The position numbers and the translations under genes are program-made. From an uncultured Clostridia bacterium (GTDB taxonomy: Bacteria; Bacillota; Clostridia; Oscillospirales; Oscillospiraceae), in NCBI GenBank assembly GCA_946006895.1, contig CAMFZO010000017.1:1-14756 (forward strand): a stretch of 14,756 nucleotides of DNA, written 5' to 3'. Positions 7,911 through 13,321 of the stretch are shown piece by piece (position 1 is the stretch's first letter; each line of letters starts with the position of its first letter). The notes under the pieces were generated by a model. That model was given only the letters and a program-made list of their open reading frames with translations. It did not search any database and had not been told where the DNA came from.

Positions 7911-9602
7911 ATGAAATTTTCTGAAATGCCCTATGTGCGGCCCGACATGGACAAAGTCAAGGCCGAGCTGAACGCCTGCGCGGAAAAGATCCGCACGGCG
8001 GACTCTGTCGAGGCGCAGATCGCCGCCTTTGACGAGGCGTCCGAGCTTTCCAAAGATCTCATGACCACAGGCTCCATCGCTTACGTCCGCAACACCATCA
8101 ATACCGCCGATAAATACTATGACGCTGAGCGCGAGTTCTTTGACCAGACCGGTCCCGAGCTGGAGGAAAGTCTGCAGGCCATCAATATCGCCCTGCTGGA
8201 TTCCCCCTACCGCAAAGAGCTGGAGGCCCACTACGGCAGCCTGCTATTCAAGAATCTGGAGATTTCCCGCCGCAGCTTCAAGCCGGAGCTGATCCCGCTT
8301 ATGCAGGAGGCAAGCAAGCTGGAGGCCCAGTATCAGAAGCTCTACGCCGGACTGACTGTGGAGTTTGACGGCCAGACCATGCCCCTGCCCATGCTGGGCA
8401 AGTACAAGGAAAGCCCGGACCGCGCCGTCCGCCGCGCAGCCTTTGAGGCCGAGGGCAAGGTATTCGACGCCAACCGGGAGGAACTGGACGAAATCTATGA
8501 CAAGCTGGTGAAAAACCGCAACGCCCAGGGCAGAATGCTGGGCTACGACAACTACATCCAGCTTGGCTATGACCGTCTGGGCCGCAACTGCTACGGCGCA
8601 AAGGAGCTGCAGGAGTTCCGCGACCAGATCGCCACGGACCTGGTGCCCATCATCGCCGAGGTCAAGGAGGCCCAGCGCAAGCGCATCGGCGTGGATCGCC
8701 TTTGCATCTATGACGATAAGTTCCGCTTCCCCGACGGCAACGCCAAGCCCGAGGGCACGGCGGAGGAGATCCTGGCGGCAGGTAAGGCCATGTACCAGGA
8801 CCTCAGCCCGGAGACCAGGGAATTCATCGAGGCCATGTTCGACGGCGGGATGTTCGACGTTCTCTCCCGTGACGGCAAGGCGCCCGGCGGCTATTGCACC
8901 TCTTTCCCGACCTACAAGATGCCGTTCATTTTCTCCAACTTCAACGGCACCTCCGACGACGTGGACGTTCTGACCCACGAGGCCGGTCATGCCTTTGCAT
9001 TTTACCGCGCCATGCATTCCGACATCAATCCGAATCTCCATGAGCCGACCATCGAGGCCTGCGAGTGCCACTCCATGAGTATGGAATTCCTGACCCAGGA
9101 TTACCACAAGAATTTCTTCGGCAAGAACACTGCGAAATACGAGCTGGCCCACTGTGAGGACAGCCTGGACTTCATTCCTTACGGCTGCATGATCGACGAA
9201 TTCCAGCACCGGATGTATGAAAACGAGAATCTGACACCGGAGCAGCGCAACGCCGTGTGGGAGGAGCTGGAGCATAAGTACCGCCCGTGGCTGGATATGG
9301 ACAATCTGCCCTTCTACGGCCGCTATTCCCATTGGCAGTGGAAGCTCCACGTCTATCTGCACCCGCTGTATTACATTGATTACTGCATGGCCCAGACGGT
9401 GGCCTTCCAGCTCTGGACCCTGTCCCTCAAGGACAAGGACGCGGCATGGAAAAAGTACCTGGCCTTCGTCGACGCGGCAGGCACAAAGACCTTTGCCGAG
9501 CTGTGTCACAGTGCAGGACTGCGGGTGCCTTACGAGCAGGGAACGATCCGTGACATCGGCGCCGGCATCCGTGATTGGCTGATGGCCAATAATAATGTAT
9601 AA
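7911..9602 (+). CDS. pepF: M3-family oligoendopeptidase (PepF-like zinc metallopeptidase)
   Basis: The 563-aa protein is slightly shorter than classical PepF (about 600 aa). The zinc site HEAGH is at residues 356-360, with E357 as the catalytic base. The third ligand is probably E382 in IEACECHS, by spacing against other M3 enzymes. The helical N-terminal half (about 1-200) fits the M3 N-domain, and the C-terminal region carries FYGRYSHWQWKLHVY and YYIDYC blocks common in M3B peptidases. No signal peptide is seen, so it should cleave short peptides in the cytoplasm. It sits 30 nt after the glg genes, which is not an obvious functional fit. About 1 kb downstream starts a peptide-type ABC importer, a more natural partner. 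An AT-rich intergenic region follows its stop. Confidence 0.93.
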   Translation: MKFSEMPYVRPDMDKVKAELNACAEKIRTADSVEAQIAAFDEASELSKDLMTTGSIAYVRNTINTADKYYDAEREFFDQTGPELEESLQAINIALLDSPYRKELEAHYGSLLFKNLEISRRSFKPELIPLMQEASKLEAQYQKLYAGLTVEFDGQTMPLPMLGKYKESPDRAVRRAAFEAEGKVFDANREELDEIYDKLVKNRNAQGRMLGYDNYIQLGYDRLGRNCYGAKELQEFRDQIATDLVPIIAEVKEAQRKRIGVDRLCIYDDKFRFPDGNAKPEGTAEEILAAGKAMYQDLSPETREFIEAMFDGGMFDVLSRDGKAPGGYCTSFPTYKMPFIFSNFNGTSDDVDVLTHEAGHAFAFYRAMHSDINPNLHEPTIEACECHSMSMEFLTQDYHKNFFGKNTAKYELAHCEDSLDFIPYGCMIDEFQHRMYENENLTPEQRNAVWEELEHKYRPWLDMDNLPFYGRYSHWQWKLHVYLHPLYYIDYCMAQTVAFQLWTLSLKDKDAAWKKYLAFVDAAGTKTFAELCHSAGLRVPYEQGTIRDIGAGIRDWLMANNNV

Positions 9603-9682
9603 AGAACTGCCGGAACGGACAAATGTCTTTGTTGCATAGACATTCTGAGAGAAATTGACCCCCAGAATGAATATCCGCCCAA

Positions 9683-9709
9683 ATTTGTATAAACCTTACA
9701 AATCTTTTT
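9683..9709 (+). terminator. Possible weak intrinsic terminator after pepF
   Basis: ATTTGTA (9683-9689) and TACAAAT (9697-9703) form a 7-bp stem with a 7-nt loop, followed by CTTTTT. The shape is right, but only one pair is G-C, so the hairpin is weak. It is the best candidate for the end of the glg-pepF transcript, about 80 nt after the pepF stop. Confidence 0.35.
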
Positions 9710-9919
9710 ACGGTTTAAAGTAAAATTGGGCAGAAAGTCGTCGGAAATTGCAGAATTGCGCGCCGGCCTGAATACGAAGAACGTGCCGAAATCTGGTGAA
9801 ATGTCCGAATTATTGGAGGCACACCTGTGCAAAACGCCCAAAAAATACGGCGCAAATTGTCTGCTCCTTTATTAAAACAACGAGTTTTAAAAAAGAGCAT
9901 GAAAAATGAAAGTTTTTTG

Positions 9920-9948
9920 TTGATTCTGCGCCAAATCTATGGTATAGT
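9920..9948 (+). promoter_or_regulatory. Sigma-A-type promoter with extended -10
   Basis: The -35 box is TTGATT (9920-9925). A 17-nt spacer leads to TATAGT (9943-9948), with TG one base upstream (9940-9941) giving an extended -10. Transcription would start near 9955, leaving a leader of about 43 nt before the GTG at 9998. It is the strongest promoter match I found in the window and marks a new transcription unit. Confidence 0.65.
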
Positions 9949-9997
9949 ATGCAAAAGCTAGAGTGCAGTATTACTATTATTTTCGGTGGTGTAGGTT

Positions 9998-10546
9998 GTG
10001 GCTTCAAGGAAGTATACGGGTGATTACCGCGTCGAACCGCATCTTTGCCCCAACGGAAAGATAAAGGACGTTCCCATCTACTGCGGCGACTATTTCCGTT
10101 TCGCCCGGGCGCCTGAGAAGGTCCGGCGCAGCTTATGGACGGCGATGCTGTTTCATCTGCTCCTGTCCGTGACGCTGCTTTTGCCGCTGTTCTTTTCCTG
10201 CAGCTATGCGCAGCAGTTTTATGTCGTGATACCCATGCTGGTCGCCATGATCCCCGCCGTCTTGCTCTGGGCCGGGCTTTGGCGTCTCTGGCGGGTAAAA
10301 GCTCCTGTCACCCGCGAGTACCGCGACAAGTCCGCCGGACGCATCGAATGGTGCTCCACGTTCCAGCTTGTCGTTTCGGCGGTCAGTGTGGTCAGCTCCG
10401 TTGTATTTGTGGTGCTTTGCGAAAAAACGCTGTTGGATTGGCTTTTTTCCGGGCTGTCTGTTCTGCGGCTGCTGCTTTCCCTGCCGATCTATTTCCGCCG
10501 CTGCGCTTTTGAGATGGTGCTTTCGGAGGAAAAGCCCGCATCCTGA
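9998..10546 (+). CDS. Small four-helix membrane protein of unknown function
   Basis: I do not recognise this 182-aa protein. The soluble N-terminus (about 1-45) is positively charged and aromatic, with an HLCPNGK stretch and a second Cys at 29. Four hydrophobic segments follow at about 47-67, 74-97, 122-141 and 145-166, separated by a basic loop (about 96-116, rich in R/K), then a short acidic tail. The GTG start is the only one available upstream, because a TAG codon lies two codons before it. GGTGGT at 9985-9990, 7 nt upstream, is an imperfect Shine-Dalgarno. It has its own promoter at 9920-9948 and sits 75 nt before the binding-protein gene (start 10622), so it might be the first gene of that transcript. 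Nothing in the sequence supports transport or enzymatic activity. Confidence 0.7.
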   Translation: MASRKYTGDYRVEPHLCPNGKIKDVPIYCGDYFRFARAPEKVRRSLWTAMLFHLLLSVTLLLPLFFSCSYAQQFYVVIPMLVAMIPAVLLWAGLWRLWRVKAPVTREYRDKSAGRIEWCSTFQLVVSAVSVVSSVVFVVLCEKTLLDWLFSGLSVLRLLLSLPIYFRRCAFEMVLSEEKPAS

Positions 10547-10568
10547 TAACTGTCCCCACCGGACGCTA

Positions 10569-10604
10569 TTGAATTCTTTCCGTGTTATCACGGTAGAATA
10601 TAAT
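10569..10604 (+). promoter_or_regulatory. Candidate promoter and dyad upstream of the substrate-binding-protein gene
   Basis: TTGAAT (10569-10574) could be a -35 box. The -10 would be TAGAAT (10594-10599, 19-nt spacer) or the perfect TATAAT at 10599-10604, whose spacer of 24 nt is too long. The inverted repeat CCGTG/CACGG (10580-10584 and 10589-10593, 4-nt centre) lies between the boxes, where a repressor would be expected to bind. The leader would be very short (about 16 nt). Confidence 0.35.
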
Positions 10605-10609
10605 TTTTT

Positions 10610-10615
10610 GGAGGT
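10610..10615 (+). promoter_or_regulatory. Shine-Dalgarno that decides the binding-protein start
   Basis: GGAGGT ends directly against the ATG at 10616 but is 6 nt before the ATG at 10622. The second ATG is therefore the better start, giving a signal peptide that begins MKKLIALLL. Confidence 0.75.
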
Positions 10616-10621
10616 ATGAAA

Positions 10622-12979
10622 ATGAAGAAACTGATTGCTCTTCTCCTTGCTCTGGCTATGATCGCCTGCCTGTTTGTGGGCTGCAAGGAAACAGAAGAAC
10701 CGTCCGTCACTGACAACAGTGCGCCCACTGAGAGCACTGGCAGTGAGGAGCCCACTCCCTCGGCCGACACTCCGTTGGTCGTTGGCTACAGCCCGTTCAG
10801 CAGCAAGTTCTCGCCGTTCTTCAGCGAGACTGCTTATGACCAGGATGTCTATGCCATGACCCAGATCGGCCTGCTCACCAGCGACCGTACCGGCGCTATC
10901 ATCCTCAACGGTATTGAGGGTGAGACCATCGAGTACAACGGCACGCCCTACACCTACTATGGCCCGGCTGACCTGACCATCACCGAGAATGCCGACGGCA
11001 CTGTCTATTATGACTTCGTGCTCCGCGACGACATCACCTTCTCTGATGGCGAGCCCCTGACCATCGACGACGTCATCTTCTCCATGTACGTCCTCTGCGA
11101 CCCGACCTATGATGGCAACAGCACCCTGTATGCTCAGCCCATCCTCGGCATGGAAGAGTACCGCGCCGGCATGACCACTCTGGCGAAGGCCCTGGTTGCC
11201 GCCGGTCGTGAAAACACCGACTTCACCAACTGGACCGAGGAACAGCAGACCAAGTTCTGGGACAATATCGACAAGGCTCTCGTTCCCTTCGCTCAGGGCA
11301 TCGTGGATTACTGCGTTGAGGGCGGCTACAATGAGGAAGGCGACGTAGCCGGCGCTTCCGCCAACTGGGGCTTCTCCGGCACCTCTGAAACGGTTGAGGA
11401 TTTCGCCATGGAAATCGGCGAAACCTATGGCTGGAGCTTCTCCGCTATGGAGGCTGAGGTTGGTCTCTCCGACGCTCTTGCGGATATGATGGACGCTGAC
11501 GTCTATAACGACTATCCCACCATGGGCATCAAGAACGGTGAGTCCGCTCCCAACATCGCCGGCATCCAGAAGACCGGCGACTACTCCATGCGTGTTGTTC
11601 TGACCAAGGTCGACGCCGTTGCTATCTATCAGCTGGGCGTCACCATCGCTCCGATGCACTACTACGGCGACGCTTCCCTCTATGACTACGACAACAACAG
11701 CTTCGGCTTCCCGAAGGGCGATCTGAGCTCCGTCCGTGCGAAGACCACCCAGCCCATGGGCGCTGGCCCCTACAAGTTCATCAAGTTTGAGAACGGCGTT
11801 GTCAACTTCGAGGCCAACGATAGCTACTATCTGGGCGCTCCGAAGACCAAGTATGTCAACTTCTTCGAGACTCTGAGCGAAGATGACAAGCTCAACGGCG
11901 TTGTCACCGGCACCATCGACATCACTGACCCGTCCATGAGCGTGGACGTCGCGAAGGCTATCTCCGACAAGAACGGCGGTGCCGGTCTGGTCGGCGACGT
12001 CATCACCACCGACCTGGTCAACAACCTGGGCTACGGCTACATCGGCATGAACGCAAATGTCATGAACGTTGGCGGCGACGGCAGCTCTGAGGCTTCCAAG
12101 AATCTCCGTAAGGCTTTCGGCACCATCCTCTCCGTCTATCGTGACGTCGCTATCGACTCCTACTACGGTGAACTGGCTTCCGTCATCAACTATCCGATTT
12201 CCGATACTTCCTGGGCCGCTCCCCGTCCCGCTGACGACGGCTACAAGCTCGCTTTCTCCACCGCTGTGGACGGCTCCGACATCTACACCTCCGACATGAC
12301 CACGGAGGAGAAGTACGCTGCCGCTTCCGCCGCTGCTCTGGACTACCTGGAAGCTGCCGGCTACACCGTCACTGACGGCAAGGTCACCGCTGCTCCCGAG
12401 GGCGCTTCCCTTGAGTACGAGCTGTGGATCCCCGCCGACGGCACCGGCGACCACCCCTCCTTTATGATCTGCACCCTGGCCCGTGACGCTTTCGCAGAGC
12501 TGGGCATCAACCTCATCATTAAGGACCTGACCAACTCCAGCGATCTGTGGGATGCTCTTGAGGCAGGCGAGGTTGCTATGTGGGCTGCTGCTTGGGGCGC
12601 AACTGTTGACCCCGACATGTACCAGATCTACTACTCCGACGTTGCCAATGCTGGCACTGCTTCCGAAGGTCAGAACCAGGCTGGCGGCGCCAACCAGGGC
12701 GGCTCTAACTACATGTACTGCATCGCTGACGCAGAGCTCGACCAGCTGATCATGGATGCCCGTGCTTCCACCGATCAGACCTATCGTAAGGCTATGTACA
12801 AGGCTTGCCTCGACATCGTCATCGACTGGGCCGTTGAGATCCCTGTCTATCAGCGTCAGAATGCCATCATCTTCAGCTCCGAGCGTGTTGATATGAGCAC
12901 TGTCACTCCGGACATCACCACCTTCTATGGTTGGATGGCTGAGATCGAGAAACTCGAGCTGATCGCAAACCAGGGCTAA
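10622..12979 (+). CDS. ABC-transporter substrate-binding lipoprotein, family 5 (peptide/nickel type, OppA/DppA-like)
   Basis: The 785-aa precursor starts with a lipoprotein signal, MKKLIALLLALAMIACLFVGC. The lipobox is FVGC, so C21 should be lipidated and anchor the protein outside the membrane. A Ser/Thr/Glu/Pro-rich linker (about 22-50) follows. The family-5 block FVLRDDITFSDGEPLTIDDV (132-151) is clear. Usual members are 500-600 aa; here about 125 residues (roughly 184-310, acidic, Trp-containing) seem inserted between EYRAG and NIAGIQKTGDY. The product should capture a peptide-like solute for the downstream permeases, but the ligand is not readable from sequence. Its codons look different from neighbours, with more GCT, GGT, CGT and GTT, consistent with strong expression. 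The start at 10622 is preferred over 10616 from ribosome-binding-site spacing. A hairpin-rich spacer separates it from the permeases. Confidence 0.92.
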   Translation: MKKLIALLLALAMIACLFVGCKETEEPSVTDNSAPTESTGSEEPTPSADTPLVVGYSPFSSKFSPFFSETAYDQDVYAMTQIGLLTSDRTGAIILNGIEGETIEYNGTPYTYYGPADLTITENADGTVYYDFVLRDDITFSDGEPLTIDDVIFSMYVLCDPTYDGNSTLYAQPILGMEEYRAGMTTLAKALVAAGRENTDFTNWTEEQQTKFWDNIDKALVPFAQGIVDYCVEGGYNEEGDVAGASANWGFSGTSETVEDFAMEIGETYGWSFSAMEAEVGLSDALADMMDADVYNDYPTMGIKNGESAPNIAGIQKTGDYSMRVVLTKVDAVAIYQLGVTIAPMHYYGDASLYDYDNNSFGFPKGDLSSVRAKTTQPMGAGPYKFIKFENGVVNFEANDSYYLGAPKTKYVNFFETLSEDDKLNGVVTGTIDITDPSMSVDVAKAISDKNGGAGLVGDVITTDLVNNLGYGYIGMNANVMNVGGDGSSEASKNLRKAFGTILSVYRDVAIDSYYGELASVINYPISDTSWAAPRPADDGYKLAFSTAVDGSDIYTSDMTTEEKYAAASAAALDYLEAAGYTVTDGKVTAAPEGASLEYELWIPADGTGDHPSFMICTLARDAFAELGINLIIKDLTNSSDLWDALEAGEVAMWAAAWGATVDPDMYQIYYSDVANAGTASEGQNQAGGANQGGSNYMYCIADAELDQLIMDARASTDQTYRKAMYKACLDIVIDWAVEIPVYQRQNAIIFSSERVDMSTVTPDITTFYGWMAEIEKLELIANQG

Positions 12980-13019
12980 TAGAATATAGAATCGTCTGAT
13001 TCTGAAAGTCATTCATACA

Positions 13020-13075
13020 AGAATCTGATAAAAAGCCATAATGCTTTTTATAGCGCCCGAAGCGTGTCAGATTCT
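13020..13075 (+). repeat. Nested inverted repeat
   Basis: AGAATCTG (13020-13027) pairs with CAGATTCT (13068-13075). Inside it ATAAAAAGC (13028-13036) pairs perfectly with GCTTTTTAT (13043-13051) around a 6-nt loop. The inner hairpin has only two G-C pairs, so it is a poor terminator by itself. GATTCT occurs twice, at 12998 and 13070, and its complement AGAATC also twice, at 12988 and 13020, so several pairings compete. Confidence 0.6.
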
Positions 13076-13086
13076 GCATGAGACGG

Positions 13087-13111
13087 CACAGCGTGCCTTA
13101 AGCACGATGTG
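13087..13111 (+). repeat. Stem-loop 1 of the array
   Basis: CACAGCGTGC (13087-13096) and GCACGATGTG (13102-13111) form a 10-nt stem with one G-A mismatch and a 5-nt loop. Confidence 0.6.
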
Positions 13112-13112
13112 A

Positions 13113-13127
13113 GTGTGCGAAGCACAC
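13113..13127 (+). repeat. Stem-loop 2 of the array
   Basis: GTGTGC (13113-13118) and GCACAC (13122-13127) form a perfect 6-bp stem closed by a GAA loop. Confidence 0.6.
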
Positions 13128-13129
13128 GG

Positions 13130-13160
13130 GATTCCTGACTAAATTTTTTAGTCAGGAATC
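13130..13160 (+). repeat. Perfect 14-bp palindromic hairpin
   Basis: GATTCCTGACTAAA (13130-13143) and TTTAGTCAGGAATC (13147-13160) are exact reverse complements around a TTT loop. It is not followed by a T-run, so it is not an intrinsic terminator. It could act as an RNA stabiliser or a protein-binding palindrome. Confidence 0.8.
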
Positions 13161-13170
13161 AATATCGGAC

Positions 13171-13204
13171 GGTTGCTCCGCAGCCTCCGGGCTGCGGAGC
13201 AGCC
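13171..13204 (+). repeat. GC-rich hairpin
   Basis: TGCTCCGCAGCC (13174-13185) pairs perfectly with GGCTGCGGAGCA (13190-13201) around TCCG. It extends outward by one G-U and two G-C pairs to 13171-13204. No T-run follows. Confidence 0.8.
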
Positions 13205-13206
13205 CA

Positions 13207-13263
13207 ACTGCGTATCAAGCAACTGCTCTGCCTTTTTCGCGGAGCCGTTGCTTGATACGCAGT
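13207..13263 (+). repeat. Long 57-nt palindromic element
   Basis: ACTGCGTATCAAGCAA (13207-13222) is the exact reverse complement of 13248-13263. The pairing continues inward to 13231/13239 with one mismatch (13224/13246) and one G-U, giving arms of 25 nt and a 7-nt loop containing TTTTT. A third copy of ACTGCGTATC lies at 13295-13304, in direct orientation to the left arm. Confidence 0.85.
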
Positions 13264-13265
13264 GG

Positions 13266-13294
13266 AGCGTTATTTTTTTCATAGCGCTTTTTTT
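13266..13294 (+). terminator. Intrinsic terminator just upstream of the permease gene
   Basis: AGCGTTAT (13266-13273) pairs with ATAGCGCT (13281-13288) through 8 pairs, one of them G-U, around a 7-nt loop. Six further T residues (13289-13294) follow. It sits 28 nt before the permease GTG and after all other hairpins. Permease expression must come from partial read-through, regulated antitermination, or a promoter I cannot see. Confidence 0.65.
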
Positions 13295-13309
13295 ACTGCG
13301 TATCGGAAT

Positions 13310-13316
13310 GGAGGAG
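13310..13316 (+). promoter_or_regulatory. Shine-Dalgarno that decides the OppB-type permease start
   Basis: GGAGGAG lies 5 nt before the GTG at 13322 (7 nt counted from the GGAGG core). It favours this start over an in-frame GTG at 13262, which falls inside the palindrome and would add a non-family, Phe-rich 20-residue extension encoded by the terminator. Confidence 0.75.
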
Positions 13317-13321
13317 TATTT

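Larger units (their letters stand above)
9603..9997. other. AT-rich intergenic region between pepF and the membrane-protein gene
   Basis: This 395-nt stretch is visibly more AT-rich than the flanking genes. It contains a 7-bp inverted repeat AATGTCT/AGACATT (9622-9644), a weak terminator-like hairpin (9683-9709), a 7-bp AT-rich dyad TTAAAAC/GTTTTAA (9872-9890), a distant 6-bp pair GGCGCA (9849-9854) and TGCGCC (9927-9932), and a good promoter (9920-9948). Short ATG-initiated frames at 9667 (18 codons) and 9801 (24 codons) lack convincing ribosome-binding sites. I recognise no known RNA family here. Confidence 0.6.
12980..13321 (+). repeat. Hairpin-rich intergenic region between binding protein and permease
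   Basis: From 13087 to 13294 six predicted stem-loops follow one another with gaps of only 1-10 nt. They are listed separately as 13087-13111, 13113-13127, 13130-13160, 13171-13204, 13207-13263 and the terminator 13266-13294. Upstream are AGAATC/GATTCT (12988-13003) and a nested pair at 13020-13075. No open frame with a ribosome-binding site is seen until the permease start at 13322. Likely roles are 3'-end protection of the binding-protein mRNA and reduced read-through into the permeases. An immobile palindromic insertion is an alternative. I recognise no named RNA family. Confidence 0.8.

Noticed and set aside
9667..9723. Eighteen-codon frame in the pepF downstream region
   Set aside because: It has no Shine-Dalgarno and overlaps the terminator-like hairpin, so it is probably chance.
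9801..9875. Twenty-four-codon frame upstream of the membrane-protein promoter
   Set aside because: It has only a weak GGTGA upstream and no visible promoter of its own, so there is too little to support a small gene or leader peptide.
10133..13012. A very long reverse-strand open frame (959 codons) antisense to the binding-protein gene
   Set aside because: It is a shadow of strong codon bias in the forward gene, where codons that would read as reverse-strand stops are rare. The translation is a low-complexity D/V/G/H-rich sequence with no family resemblance, and the frame crosses two genes and an intergenic region.
13248..13276. Possible promoter TTGCTT-17-TATTTT inside the palindrome before the permease
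   Set aside because: Both boxes are partial matches, and the -10 is made of terminator-loop T residues. It is too weak to call, though it should be kept in mind if a transcript start maps near 13283.
13262..13321. Upstream GTG start that would lengthen the OppB-type permease by 20 residues
   Set aside because: The extra codons fall in the palindrome and terminator, have no ribosome-binding site and encode an atypical Phe-rich extension. GGAGGAG at 13310-13316 supports the start at 13322.
12980..13321. CRISPR array or IS element in the hairpin-rich gap
   Set aside because: The stems differ in sequence and length, there are no regular direct repeats with spacers, and no transposase frame or target-site duplication is visible.
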